A stretch of DNA of 64,000 nucleotides from Talinum fruticosum (GCA_021018815.1 JAITYX010000180.1:1-64000); one strand, 5' to 3'. Counted from the first letter of the stretch, positions 12,377-23,951 are shown. Made by a program: numbers and translations. The notes: a model not told the origin generated them from the sequence alone.

Positions 12377-13975
12377 TGAAGACTCGGACACTCGCTCAAT
12401 ACCTTTCTAAGTTGTATAAAAGGAATCGGGTATAACAATCTCGTACTTATAGAGTTTTGATTCCAAGGCATTCTCTCGCATCTTAGAAACTTTTCCGAGC
12501 TATATGGTATCTTTTCTAACCGATATAGCTTTTACTTCATATATTTCTTGCTTATCCTTGAGTGACTCGGAAAACCGATATGCTTATCTCACTCGGTTTT
12601 GAGTCCCTCATCACTCGAACTTATCGCATGTTGAATAGACTAGTATTTCGACTTTTCTCACTCGGATCCGACTTTTGATTATAAGCTCTATTCTCGTTAT
12701 AGTCAGTACTTTTAGTCTGTTTCATGCTTAGTCTATATCAAGTCATTTCACTCGACATTAGTCATATAACTTGATTCCTCTCTTAGAGTAAGTCGGATGG
12801 AATTTTGATCTACATGGTTATTAGACTCGGAAAATTCCATTTCGTTTCCGACTCGGATAATTCGTTGTTTAATTATCATAATTATTTTATTATCTCGTGT
12901 CTAATCTTAGACCAAAGTGTTTTATACTTTGAGAACCAAAATTGATTTACTTTTGTAGGTTATTCAAACGAGGATACACTTTTCAAAGTACAAAAGTAAC
13001 CGGCTTCAAAACGTCAAAACACTAGCGGACACGGCTTTTCACCTTCTCTCGCTCCAGTCCCGTAAGATTGTGTCGTGGCCGTCTCGTTTCCAAATCTGGA
13101 AAACTGGAATGCTAAGCTTAACGGTGGTTTCCACCTTATCTTTTAAGACACCGCCGGTGGTTTTGGGACTTCCAAGAGAGTTTAAACCGTTGTCCAACGT
13201 TCACATTACAACGAATACTTTCCGAGTGACTCGGAAAGCTTCGTCAACGGTCACAAAGAACTCTCGGTCGGCAGATGAAGATAACGGCTACTCTGCCTGG
13301 TCATCTATAAATAGAAGCCACCTCACAAGACTTGAAGATTGACGAACATATTGTTAATACACGAACTTGAGCAAAGTCTTTGTATTCATTCTCAATCTTC
13401 TACTTACAACTCCTACTCCGTAATTCATTACTTTCGAGTTGTAAGGTCTTGTACTTAGTTACAAACACTTTCTTACTTTCTCTGTAAGGTCCCTTGACTA
13501 AGCTGTAAGGGTTAACTCAGCTTAGTTGTCCCTACCTGTAAGGGTTATCTCAGCTAGGAAGTACAAGATCGGATAAGGTAATTTCGAGTCTAGGAAAACT
13601 TGTAAAGAGTTGTCTAAGGGAGCAACTCAGGATCGAGTCAGTTCACGGTATTTTGTGGACTCAAAATAGTGGATTTGACTTTGTGCTTGGATTAGCACGG
13701 TCCGTGGTTTTCTGCCCTAGGAGGGTTTCCACGTAATCTCTAAGTGTTATCTTTCCGAGTTCATTTCGGACTCGACACAGTGTTATAGCTCCCGCTTAAC
13801 TTGCTTATTTATTCGTGATAGCATTTCCGAGTCCAAACTTTTCCGACCCTCGCTGATTGACTCGTAACCCGTCTCTGTCTCTTCTTTGGCAAAAGAGCTA
13901 AAGTTTCCACGAAAAACTTCCATCACCCTATTCACCCCCTCTAGGGTGACTCGGACTCTCCCGAGAAAACCTTTA
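12377..13975 (+). repeat. Sirevirus-like LTR nested in the CACTA element
   Basis: Aligns with the LTRs at 22473-23951, 24673-26148 and 33641-35124. It starts exactly at the shared 5' end tgaagactcgg and shares the internal words gtgtcgtggc and catctataaatagaag and the 3' motif attcaccccctctagggtgact. The downstream primer site reads ttggtctcgcagcc (13977-13990). It is the most divergent copy of the family here. Confidence 0.85.
13304..13314 (+). promoter_or_regulatory. TATA box of the nested Sirevirus LTR
   Basis: tctataaatag lies at the same place in each of the four related LTRs and probably sets the start of the retrotransposon transcript. Confidence 0.6.
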
Positions 13976-14035
13976 ATTGGTCTCGCAGCCTAGCCTTTCG
14001 TAAATGATCTAACCATCCAAAGGTCTAAAGATCAA

Positions 14036-14514
14036 ATGGCTCGGAACAACGGAGAGTTCGACGAAGGAAGATCTTCCAGCAGACCACCAAAATTCAAAGG
14101 ATCAAACTTTGGGCACTCGGAAGAAACTTATGGAATGCTTCCTCATGGATCATGATGAAGATGTATGGGAAATCATACGACAAGGAAACTACATTCCAAT
14201 GAAGACACAAGAATTCGGAATCATTCCCAAGACAAAGGCGGAATTTACTCCTGGCGAAGCGAGAAGTTCAAGAAGAACTTCAAGGCAATGAACATTCTAA
14301 TGTGCGCCATCAGCTCGAAGAATACAATCGGGTGTTTGCCTCGCGACTCAAGCAAAAGAAGTGTGGGACATACTTGTCAACACTTACGAAGGGACTAGCC
14401 AGGTCGACAAGCAAAGATCAACCAAGTATCCGCATAAATACAAGCTATTTAAGATGGAGCCAAAAGAAAACATCACTCGGATGTTCATTCGATTTATTGA
14501 GATTACCAACAATT
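14036..14514 (+). pseudogene. Truncated Sirevirus gag inside the CACTA element
   Basis: The frame begins with an atg (MARNNGEFDEG...) and shifts near 14115, where the expected start of gag helix 1 (WKKLMEC) lies one base out of frame. The next open piece (14109-14291) continues with LMDHDEDVWEIIRQG, matching the gag at 26289-26493. Homology stops at 14514, inside codons for ITRMF.RF.EITNN, exactly where the CACTA subterminal repeats begin. The rest of the retrotransposon, including its 3' LTR, is missing, so a deletion removed everything up to the transposon end. Confidence 0.8.
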
Positions 14515-14696
14515 TGTGACCGAAAATTTCGGTCAAAATTGTGATTAGAATTTGTGACCGAATCGGTCACAAATTCCATTTCCGATGAGGGGTTTTCGGA
14601 CCATCGAAATCGGTCACAAACCCCATTTGTGACCGAAATTTGCCATTTTGTGACCGATTTTGGCGGTCACAAAATGCAGTGTTTCTAGTAGTGATG

Positions 14697-14993
14697 AGAT
14701 ATACCTTATTTATTTCCGAAGGTTTCTCATAGAGGTTGGACAGGACCTCCAACAGTCCCTTTGTCGTTGTTTGCTCCATCATGTTGAACGCCATGTTCCG
14801 CGACAACGTCAATCTCACCGTCCCAAGAGCTTGCCGATCAAGCAACTTCCAATCATTTTATGTCATGTCCGTAGGCTTCACTCCAAGGGGTTGATATAAC
14901 TCCTTCTAGTACAGACAAGTCCTCAACTTGCATTTTTCAAAATGCAAAGTCCTTTCCATCGAACCTCTCAATTTTTACCTTACCCCTTTCCAT
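14697..14993 (-). pseudogene. Copia gag, N-terminal part (split by CACTA)
   Basis: The start codon is placed at 14993, 40 bp downstream of the 5' LTR in minus orientation. The reading begins MERGKVKIERFDGKDFAF and continues through LYQPLGVKPTDMT and DWKLLDRQALG to YEKPSEINKVYL. It is broken by a TGA near 14938, where relatives have the tryptophan of FWKMQ, and by a TAA at 14858-14860. The CACTA insertion at 14694 cuts the codons just after NKVYL; the frame resumes at 11625 on the other side of the transposon. Confidence 0.8.
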
Positions 14994-15018
14994 TTTTGTG
15001 AACTCTCAAACCTCACCT

Positions 15019-15033
15019 CGCTCCGATATCGGT
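15019..15033 (-). other. Primer binding site of the gag-only Copia
   Basis: The minus strand just inside the 5' LTR reads accgatatcggagcg followed by aggt, similar to the plant initiator tRNA-Met complementary site (tggtatcagagccaggt) with several changes. It fixes the element's orientation. Confidence 0.6.
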
Positions 15034-15610
15034 TGTTAGGATCGGAGCTCACAAACAATGTAACTTGGACAAAAGAAAATAAACAAGAATTTGGACACAA
15101 GATTTTATCATGGAAAAACCCAAATTGCGAAAAAACCACGAATCGATACACTAGACTTTGAGTATTTTACAAAAATTTCACTCAAACTCTCACTAGCTTA
15201 TACACTTGTAATTCACTACTCCCTTGCATACAAAAATGGAGGATACACTCATTTTATATCCATAAAAGGACCTCATAATATTTACAAGCTTTTACAAGCA
15301 ATAAACATGCATTAACCGGCTTTAAACACGCATTAACCCACAAGAAACCAAAGAAAAATGGCCAAAATCGAAGTACCCGGAGTTAGGCAATTGGCACGGC
15401 CCATGTCGGCTGAAACGGCCACCCGTGCAGCCAACACAGGCTGTGTCGGCTGACACGGGCAGCCTCGTGTTGGCTGCTGCCCGGACCTAGTTTTTCCTTT
15501 TCGTCCGAAACATGCCGTGCTCGATGTACATGGCCCGCTCTCATTGTTACTTGCCCCATAACGCAATTTTCTTGAGTCCAAAGCACCCATTAGGATCCAT
15601 AAACCCAACA
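15034..15610 (-). repeat. 5' LTR of the gag-only Copia
   Basis: Right-hand direct repeat paired with 6809-7387. It is followed by the target duplication cttaa at 15611-15615. Confidence 0.9.
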
Positions 15611-15615
15611 CTTAA

Positions 15616-16048
15616 ATTACTTGGAAGTAATATTAGGATGAACGACGTCATTCGAAGTTTCCCGAGGCAACATGTGGGTAGGAAATAATTAAGTATGCTC
15701 TAGCGATCGATTTATATAGTTGTTTATTGGCAAAGCGTCACTCCGATTCTTGGTGTTAACATGCTCGCCAATTAGGGAGGTGTGCCTGTCGATGAAAGAG
15801 GAATATGGCTAGCTTGAGTTGCATTTGTGGATGGAGAGCCGTCTCGTAGTTACATATATAGCAAGGTAGGATATGAAGATAATTGGAACAAGAGACCGAT
15901 GTGGTAACCGAATTAGTTTGTGGAATGTACACTCGATCAGTCGGTCAATTATAGCATGCACAAGATCGATGCGCACATAGGTCGGCTTAGAAGTAAGCTC
16001 ATATGATGGAAATATACTAACATCGTTTCCCACCATAAATTCTACCAT
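15616..16048. other. Spacer, nothing recognised
   Basis: An 81-codon minus-strand open frame (15809-16054) has no recognisable motif. Confidence 0.3.
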
Positions 16049-18077
16049 GGTCATTCAAGCACCTAGTTAGGTGCTTGAATACATTGGCACATGTACTCTT
16101 TTGAACCCAAATTTATATATGATGAATTTTTTCAAATTTGATAAATTTTTATAATATCTACTTTTTTTGTGTTTTAGTGACTTTTTCAATAAAATTTAAT
16201 AACTTAACTATACTTTTTCAATGCACTTGACTCAATATTAACAAGTACATACTGATGAATTTAATATAAATATGATGAATATTTGAACTAAACATATATA
16301 TCTTCAATTTTTCTTAAAAAGCACTCATGAATTTGTGTCCATATATATACTTTTTTTTACTAACACACTATTAATTAAAGTTTAATCACTTATTTACATA
16401 TTTTCAATGCAATCGACTCAATATTATATTGATGAATTAAATATAATATGGTGAATATTTTAATTAAACATATATATCTTTAACTTTTCTAAAAAACACA
16501 CCAATATAAATATTTATTCATTTACATAAAAAAATACAAATATATCAAATAAATTACATACGAATTTGTAATAATCTAATGAATTTTACAATAATACTGA
16601 TGAATTTTACAACAATATTGATGAATTTTTAAAAATACGTCTACACTTGTCCATATTCATCAATCTCTTTCTGCATATTCAACGCTTTTTCCTTAAAGAA
16701 CTTGCATTTACTTTTATTGTTTAATTCTCTGCATAAACTTATCAACAATTAGTAAATATTCAAAACAAATAAGTAGTATATTCATTACTAAATTTGATAT
16801 ATTTATCTAAAAATATACAATTTCCCTTAATATAAGATAAATTCATCAAGGATTAGTAAGTATTTATCAGTATTAATTAATATATTCATCACTAAAATTC
16901 GCATATCCATCAAACAATATATCTAATATAATAACATATCCAACAATAGAAGATTCAAATTATCAAAAACACATATTCAAAAATATAGAAGATAAATTCA
17001 TCAAAAAAATCATATTTATCAATATAAAAAACAAATTCATTAAAAAATATCGTATTCATCCAAAAAATTATATCATATTAAATGAAACATAACAAATTCA
17101 TCAAATTCAGAAATTTCATCCACATAACCTGAGAAAATTCATCAAATTCATCTACAAAACGTGAGAAATTCATTAAATAAATTCGTCAAAGAGAAAATTC
17201 ATCCACGTAAATTCATCAAATTCATTAAACCGAACCCGATAAATTTACCAAATTCATTAAATAAATTCATCAAATCAATATCATATTCATCAAATTCATC
17301 AACAAGCAAGAAAATTCATCAATATCAAATTCATTAAATTCATCCACAAACTCATTAAACAAATTCATCCACGTAACTTGAGAAATTCATCAAATTCAGA
17401 AATTTTAAATTCACAAATTTCAAATTCATCAATATCATATTCATCCGGAAACAAGACAAATTCATCAAATAGTAAAAGAACCTGAAAAATTCAGAAATAC
17501 AAACCACCAATATCAAAAATAAATTCATAAAAGAAAATATTATATTTATTGATATATAACAAATCAAACCTTTAAAAAACACAAATTCATCAAGAAATAA
17601 GACAAATTCATCAAAGAGCAAAATAACCTTAGAAATTCGAAAACACAAGTTATTATGAAGAAATCTAACAAAAACACGATTAGACAAAACAACGCATTAC
17701 TAATAACGCCCAAACCATAATCAAGCACGGACAGTAAATAGAAAATGAAAAAAATGGACAAATTGGATGGGGAAAAAGACGATTACAAAAATTTGGCCAT
17801 AAGAGAAGGAGAGAGCACGAAAAAGAACGATGGCAACGAACTCGATGAAAGACTAATCAACAAACGATAGATCGGTGAGATTTCGAGGCTCCGATATTTG
17901 ATTGATGAATGATGAAGAGGGGGTAGAGAGAGAGAAAGTGTGCCTGGAGCAGATGAGCGAGGACAGAGAATGAGTGAAAAGAGAGAAAATCTAAATCTAA
18001 AAATACATAATATATGTGTTTAAGAAGGATTTTTTTATTTTTTTATTTTTTAAACCACCTAACTAGGTAACTTAACC
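16049..18077. mobile_element. Putative fold-back / TIR DNA element with gatgaat repeats
   Basis: The left end (ggtcattcaagcacctagtt...) and the reversed right end (ggttaagttacctagttagg) share an imperfect inverted repeat around acctagttaggt. The flanks tctaccatg (16041-16049) and attaccata (18078-18086) share the core taccat, which could be an eroded 9-bp duplication of Mutator type. The interior is mostly AT-rich, with gatgaatt words in the left half and aattcatc words in the right half, so the two halves are partly inverted. A non-repetitive block at 17760-17980 looks like a leader of a gene read on the minus strand. The superfamily is uncertain. Confidence 0.5.
16100..17620. repeat. Degenerate gatgaatt / aattcatc repeat array
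   Basis: Dozens of copies of aattcatcaa or its complement occur at irregular 15-60 bp spacing. The strand of the motif changes near 16700. The long minus-strand ORFs of low complexity here are a product of the array. Confidence 0.75.
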
Positions 18078-18124
18078 ATTACCATATACTTATTGGGAGC
18101 CAATGAAATGATTAGATTTCATCC

Positions 18125-18410
18125 TATATATGTAGCGTAAGAACCGAATCATTAGGTGAGGAGAAATCTACCTCTAACTTCATACTTGTTTTTAATATAA
18201 AAAAAGAAGTCTAAATTCTTGCTTATTTTGAAGAGCTTATTTGGTTTTCTTAATTTTTAGCAAATTTATTTGGTAAAGGTTTGGTCCCAAGACCGAAAAA
18301 AAGGTGTCAAATCAGCATAAATTTAAATAACCAAGGTATCATTAGTAATTGTTTAACTTGAGTATTTGTTTAGTATCACGAAAGATATAAATGTGATTAT
18401 AAAGGTTCAG
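18125..18410. repeat. Dispersed repeat, copy 1
   Basis: This segment, from about gcgtaagaaccgaatcat to cgaaagatataaat, closely matches 36805-37095. Shared words include tctgaattctta-type runs, tttggtttccttaattttt and catcattagtaatt. It has no coding potential and its terminal structure is unclear, so it may be part of an unclassified element. Confidence 0.7.
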
Positions 18411-19265
18411 ATCGCACCTTAGAGAGAGGGTGAATAAGGTAATTGTAAGTAAATTGAAAATTATAAAAGTAAAAGACAGCAATTAAACGTGAGAAAACAT
18501 GGTCGATTTTTTAACGAGGTTTGCTTCTCCAACAAGCTTAATCCTTGCTCACAGTCCCTCTACTGTAGGAAACTCACTACTCTTTTTGTTAGGTCGGACA
18601 ATACAATCTCCAAGTCTCCTGCTCTCAAGGTGCTAAAATTTCCATTAACCTTTCAATTTAAGTTCAAGGGAGTTATCTCTCAACTCTAAAGTCCCCAACT
18701 AATACAATTTCAACCTCACTATAACTAAAGTACTCTTTATATCAAGTGGAATGATTTGCAAGTTGAAGCACAATGATGTTCTAAAAATGCTTTAGTTGCC
18801 TTGATCATCGTCATAGCACCTTGTGTTTATAGGTCGAGGTAGATCACATAATCATTAAGAATAAATCTTCCAGATAAACAACTTCTAATTTGTATAATAT
18901 CACTTTGTCGTTGTAAAGCTTTTGTTAAGGAATTAGAGCAACTTGAAAGGAATCGATTTGTATATAGATAATGATAATCAAAAGTACTCAACAATGAAGG
19001 CAATAAATCAATGGACAAGAGAATTTTGCATGAAAACCCGATGTAAGAAAAAAATCCCGGGACGAAAAGCACAAACAAATTCATTATAATAGGGAGAGTT
19101 CAAATTATCACAATTGAAACAACAATTTGATCAATGATGAGAATATAAATTTTATCACAATGTCTCTCAGCCTAGCCTTCATAGTGGAAGGGAATAAAAC
19201 GTCTCTCTATTGCTTGAAACTCGCTCAAAATAGGGTTAGATATACTCAATCATGATAACCCATTA
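18411..19265 (-). mobile_element. LTR-like debris, probably Copia, minus strand
   Basis: On the minus strand the end near 18420-18450 reads ttattcaccctctctctaagg, the kind of sequence that closes the Sirevirus LTRs in this window. The block around 18500-18600 (aacgaggtttgcttctcc...) resembles the antisense of Copia LTR leaders. No matching partner LTR or target duplication was found. Confidence 0.3.
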
Positions 19266-19369
19266 AATTCCCAAAGCAAGCAAAATGTAACAGATGGATT
19301 ATGCTAGAAATGGGTTCATGTCCTTTGACATGGTGTTCGGTTCAAGTAATACATTATTTATACCCTTAT

Positions 19370-20750
19370 TACTTAGTTTTTGGCTTGTAAAATGATATAT
19401 TCCGAGGATTTTTACTTGGCTTATTTACTTTTGTAGGTAATAATCAAATCAAGCCAATACGGAAAAGTTTGGGCCAAAAAGGAAGCAAAAAGAGGAAGAT
19501 AATGGTGTCTACATGCATCGGTGCGGTTCTGCGTAATCGTGTAGACTCACACGAGCACCGGTGCAGCTTTTGCATGGCTGTGCAGACCTACACGGTACCC
19601 ATGTAAACTTTCAAAGCCTTTGCATAAGCATGAGTGCAATTTCTACAGGCCGTGCGGACTTGCACTCTGCCATGTGATGACCCGGCTTCGATTTTTGCTC
19701 GGTTTTTACAGACTATAAAAAGATAATTTTGGCTCTAATTTTAGGAGTTCAATTTTTAGAGATTTTAGGGGACCTCCTAAGGTTCATACTTAACCAAAAT
19801 AAAACCCTATTAGCCGGAGACTAGTGTGGAGTTTGTACAGGATTTTGGATTCAAATCTTCAATTTTAATTCAAGCATAAGTTTTCTCTTTCTCTCTTTCT
19901 CCTCTTCACTTCAGGTTTATTATTATGATTGTTCAATTTAGTTTAAAAATTTTAATTTTTAATAGTTTATATGTTAATTAAAATTAGATTGATTGTTTGT
20001 TTTCATGTTTGAGTTTAATTAACTAGTTTATGTTCTTGTTCAAATTGGTTTGTGTTAGTTTATTCTTTAGTGTAGTTTTTATATTTATTTAATGCTTTTA
20101 GGTTATTAGTTGTTAAAACTGGTTGCTTTGGTTATAATTAGCCTCTCCGATGGCTAATTGATCTCGATTAGGCCCTAACCCACCTAGTTTATGCTTGTTA
20201 TTTGGAATTATTTCTCGTGCCCACCACGTGTTTGATGAAATGCCCGAAAGGGATTTTCATCTTGATTTTTGGGTGACTAGTTTGTCACTAAAAGGTGGTG
20301 CCAATTTGTTAGCATGTGTGTAGAGAATGGTCGGGATTTTGGCATGAAAATAGCCCAAATCTTAGCTAGGTCCGAGGTTGCTATTTTTGTGGTCTAGTTA
20401 GGCTAAACCCACGAAAGTAGGTCATTAGAATAACTAGACTACCTTATGACCCTCGAAAGTGTGGCTAGATTAGGTCTTGATGGTGCAACCGACCACCGCT
20501 AAATACTTGTATAAACTTGGGTAGGTTTAGGCTTGTCTTGATTAGTTAGTTTATTAAGTGTTAAAATCACAACCCAAGCATCCTTTTGTTGCTTTCTAGG
20601 ATTAGTTTAATTACCATATATCTCATCTCTTCGATTCTCCTAGATAGAAAGTTTAAGATAACTTCGATATTTGAATCATAACTCTCTGTGGACATAACCC
20701 GTGCTTGCCGGCTAGCTACATCTACATCGTGCACTTGTGGTTACAAATTT
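19370..20750 (+). mobile_element. Probable solo or truncated Gypsy-type LTR
   Basis: Features typical of large plant Gypsy LTRs appear in order: a GC-richer block with catcggtgcgg and cgagcaccggtgcag words, a TATA-like gactataaaaag at 19710, a pyrimidine-rich leader (19880-19915), a fragment reading caccacgtgtttgatgaaat, and an end reading ctctgtggacataacccgtgc...cttgtggttaca. No internal coding region and no target duplication were found. The left edge is uncertain. Confidence 0.4.
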
Positions 20751-20959
20751 AAGACTTAATTCTTCCCATGGGCAGCCTGTGTCGGCTACTAGGAGTCCCA
20801 ATTTCATGTCGGTTTTTAGCACAACCCATTTCTCCTTGAGCATGACCTAGTTGCAACAAAAGCCAAAGTTTAGGAGTGATTTTTAAGTGTATCTTTGAGC
20901 CATACCCGTAATCTCTAGCTTGGATTAAAAATCCCTAACAAACATACACTCTACCAAAG

Positions 20960-22447
20960 TACCCCGAAGTGTAGGGCCTCAAAGGGCAATCAAACACTAT
21001 GAACACCAACTAAGTCCAAGCAATGGTCGAACTTAGCTTTAGAAAAGGATTCTTTGAAGTATAAAATTTCTTGATTATAATCTCCCATATATATAGTGGA
21101 AACTTGACATTAATATGTTTGGTCTTGGAGTGATAGACACCATTTTCTATGAGATGAATAATACTCGACTATTAGAAAACACAACAAGTAACACCATATT
21201 GAACACCAAGATCAATTAAAAGACCCTCAACTAAGGAGCTTCTTTCACACCTTCAGTAGCAGTAACATGTTCAGCTTCCGTATTAGAAAGAGCTGCAATA
21301 GCTTCCAAATATGTTTTCCAAGAAATAACACTAGCCCATAAAATGAAGATATAGCAAAAATAGACCTCCTCCTATTGAGGTCTCTACCATAATTAAAATC
21401 AATGAACACTACAACATCACATGTAGCAACCTTGTTCCTATCAAACACCAAACCTCAATCAATAGTACCCTTTACATACCGAAGGATCTATTTCGCAGCT
21501 TCTAAATGCTCCTTACTCCGATTATGCATATAATAGCTCACAACACTCACTGCATGAGCTAAGTCAAGTCTAGTGCATACAATAACATACATAAAGTTAT
21601 TGACAACACTAGAGTAAGTAACCTTAGACATATTAGTAATATCCTTCTCAATTTTAGGCCACAAGTCTCGAAGACAATTTGAAATATGAGCAAAAGGTGT
21701 TACAACCGCTTTGCAACCATTCATATTGAACCTTTCAATTACTTTCTCAATATAACTCTTTTTAGACAAGTTAATCTTACGAGCCTTCCAATTTCTAAGA
21801 ATCTCCATGCTTAATATCTTCTTAGTTTTACCGAAGTCCTTCATGTCAAACTCTTCACTAAGTTGAGATTTTAACTTGTTGACTAAGGACTTATCCCTAA
21901 AAGCAATCAATATGTCATCAACATATAACAAGTAAACAAAGGAACCATATAAAAACTTCTTAAAGTACACGCAATTGTCATATTAACTCTATATATAACC
22001 ATGCACAATTATAAAAGTATAGAACCTTTTGTACCACTGCCTAGGAGCTTACCTAAGCCAATACAAGGATTTCTTCCAATAGCATATACAATGTTCCTTA
22101 CCATGAACCTCAAAACGCTCAGGTCGTTTCATACATATTTCTTCCTCTCGACTCCCGATGGAGAAAAGTAGATGCAACATCCATTTCCTCCAATTGTAGA
22201 TCAAACATAGCAACAAATGCAAGAAACACTCTAATAGAAGGATGATAAATTTCCTTTTGGTTATAACCATATGCAATCGAACGTGCTTTCCAGCTTTTAT
22301 CTTGAACCCAACTATGCCTTCCTTCTTCTTGTAGATGCACTTGGCTGTTAAGGGTCGTCGGCCTTTGGGTAGGACACACAAATGCCAGGTAAAATTCTTA
22401 TGAAGACTCTCAATGTCTTCGTGCATAGTAAGAACCAACTTGGGCAC
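20960..22447 (-). pseudogene. Tnt1-like Copia pol: reverse transcriptase and RNase H, broken
   Basis: Read on the minus strand from 22447. The N-terminal RT region has MHEDIESLHKN.TW, LPKGRRPL and IYKKKEG, and a second frame (22379-22119) continues it. The catalytic region lies in 21970-21488, with an intact YVDDILIA motif, then KDFGKTKKILSMEI and a YSSVV.NFMYV...TRLDLAHAVSVVSYYM segment. RNase H follows at 21451-20990, with frameshifts: VGFIDFNYGRDLNRRRS, an ALSNTEAEH-type motif, and YHSKTKHINV near 21110. In a live element this polyprotein part copies RNA into DNA. Several frame changes make it a pseudogene. No LTR belonging to it was identified. Confidence 0.85.
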
Positions 22448-22472
22448 ATCGTAACATGATGAGATAGCCTTT

Positions 22473-23951
22473 TGAAGACTCGGATCTTAACTCAAAGTAT
22501 TTTATGAAAGACTTAGGTATAAACTTCTATCTCTCTTAAGTTTTTATTACATGTCATTCTGAGCTACATAGAAACTCCTAGCTAAGTTTTCATCACCGTT
22601 CCGAGTGACTCAAATAGCACTTTATTTGGTATCTTTTCTACCGAGGTATTCTCGACCTACTCGGAATTTACTCGGAACCATCACATGATCAAATAATTCT
22701 CTTAATGTACTTTTTCCGAGTACTGACTATACTTGCTAAGGTAAAATGAATTACAGTGTTAATTCAGTCTTCTAAGTCAGTTTATTTCTTAGAGAATTAT
22801 TTGACGGATCAAGTTTACTCACTCGTTGATTATCCTTTAACTTGATCTTTCTAGGATTTATTCTGAGCTGACTTTGAACCTATTAGATATTAGACTCATA
22901 ATATTCCACTTTTTAGGCCTAAGATAATTAAGCTCTTAATCACTAAAATTTAATTATTATCTTTGCCTAATCTTGGACCAAAGTATTTTATACTTTGAGA
23001 ACTAAGGTGGTTTGCTTTTGAAGGTTAGTCAAACAAGGCTAACTACTTTTTGGAATCTCAAAAGCAATCGGCTTCTAGCTGTTAAACACTAGCGAGACCA
23101 TTTTAGCCAATTCCGGACAGGACTCGAAACCGTGTCGTGGCTGTCTGTTTCCAAAACTGGAAAATTTCAACGCTAGGCTTAATCGTGGTTTCCACCTTAC
23201 TTTTCAGACAACACCAGTTGATTGGAATACCTTTTGGAGTAAATAGCCGTTGCCCAACGTTCACACTCCAACGGATCTTTCTCGAGCGACTCGTAAAAGC
23301 CTTTACAACGGTTAGTAAAGACTTCATCCAGCCATCAAACTCAACAGCTACTCTTCTTGGTCATTTATAAATAGAAGCCACTTCACAAGACCCGAAGATT
23401 GCTGAAATTGTTGATCAAAACATTGCCTAATTCTCTTAGAGCTTTACTTACTCAATCTTCTATTTACAACTCCAAGTCTCGTATTTAATATTTTCTGAAT
23501 TGTAAAGAAAGTCTTGTAATCATTTACACTCTTCTCTTACTTTCTTTAGGAGTCCCTTGACCGAGCCGTAAGGGTTAACTTAGCTCGGTTGCCCCTGATT
23601 GTAAAGGTTACCTTAGTCGGGAAGTACTAGATCGGATAAGGGATCTTCTAAGTTTAGGAAAACATTATAAAGAATTATCTAAGGGAGCAATTCTGGTAGA
23701 GTTAGTCATTTGTATTTTGAGGATTCAAAATAGTGGATTTGACTTGGTTCTTGGATTAGCACTGTCCGTGGTTTTCCGCCCCGGGAGGGTTTCCAAGTAT
23801 TTCGAGTATTTGCATTTCTAAGTCCAATCTAGACTCGGACTTAGCTATTGATTTCTTTCTTAGCAAAAATTGTCTAAGTTCTTTTAAATTTCCTCATCAC
23901 CCTATTCACCCCCTCTAGGGTGACTTAGACTCTCCAACAGACAAACATTCA
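22473..23951 (+). mobile_element. Sirevirus-like solo LTR
   Basis: A 1,479-bp LTR with TG...CA ends, of the same family as 24673-26148 and 33641-35124. It is flanked by the exact 5-bp duplication ccttt (22468-22472 and 23952-23956). It sits inside the Tnt1-like pol; across the site the pol frame resumes cleanly on the minus strand (STYSKAISS). It therefore inserted as a whole element and later collapsed to one LTR. Confidence 0.92.
23364..23374 (+). promoter_or_regulatory. TATA box of the solo LTR
   Basis: tttataaatag, at the position equivalent to the TATA box of the three related LTRs. Confidence 0.55.

Larger units (their letters stand above)
11626..14693. mobile_element. Non-autonomous CACTA (En/Spm-type) DNA transposon
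   Basis: Inverted ends: the left reads cactcctagaaatac and the right, reversed, cactactagaaacac, so the left terminal CACTA has changed to CACTC. A 3-bp duplication atg (11623-11625 and 14694-14696) is typical of CACTA insertions. Both subterminal regions (11640-11880 and 14515-14680) are crowded with direct and inverted copies of tttgtgaccg/cggtcacaaa, the expected transposase-binding arrays. No transposase frame is present. The interior holds a short GC-rich segment (11935-12370) and a truncated Sirevirus (12377-14514). Confidence 0.9.
6809..15610 (-). mobile_element. Gag-only Copia LTR retrotransposon, host of two nested insertions
   Basis: Two direct repeats of about 578 bp (6809-7387 and 15034-15610) start with tgttagga and end with aacccaaca. 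They are bounded by the identical 5-bp duplication cttaa at 6804-6808 and 15611-15615. Orientation is minus: next to the right LTR lies a primer site related to the plant initiator tRNA-Met site (minus strand gatatcggagcgaggt), and next to the left LTR a short purine run. The gag reads in minus orientation. Removing the two nested insertions with their duplications leaves about 2.85 kb, with gag and a protease remnant but no recognisable integrase, reverse transcriptase or RNase H. This resembles the TR-GAG class of non-autonomous elements. Confidence 0.9.

Noticed and set aside
16100..17620. CRISPR-like array (short repeats with spacers)
   Set aside because: Repeat words are only about 10 bp, irregularly spaced and strand-switching, in plant DNA.
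17355..17761. 110- and 65-codon minus-strand ORFs rich in Phe, Leu and Asn
   Set aside because: Translations of the aattcatc repeat array.
20760..20830. LTR of the gag-only Copia next to the Tnt1-like pol
   Set aside because: Only the words gggcagcctgtgtcggct are shared with the LTRs at 6809 and 15034; the rest does not align.
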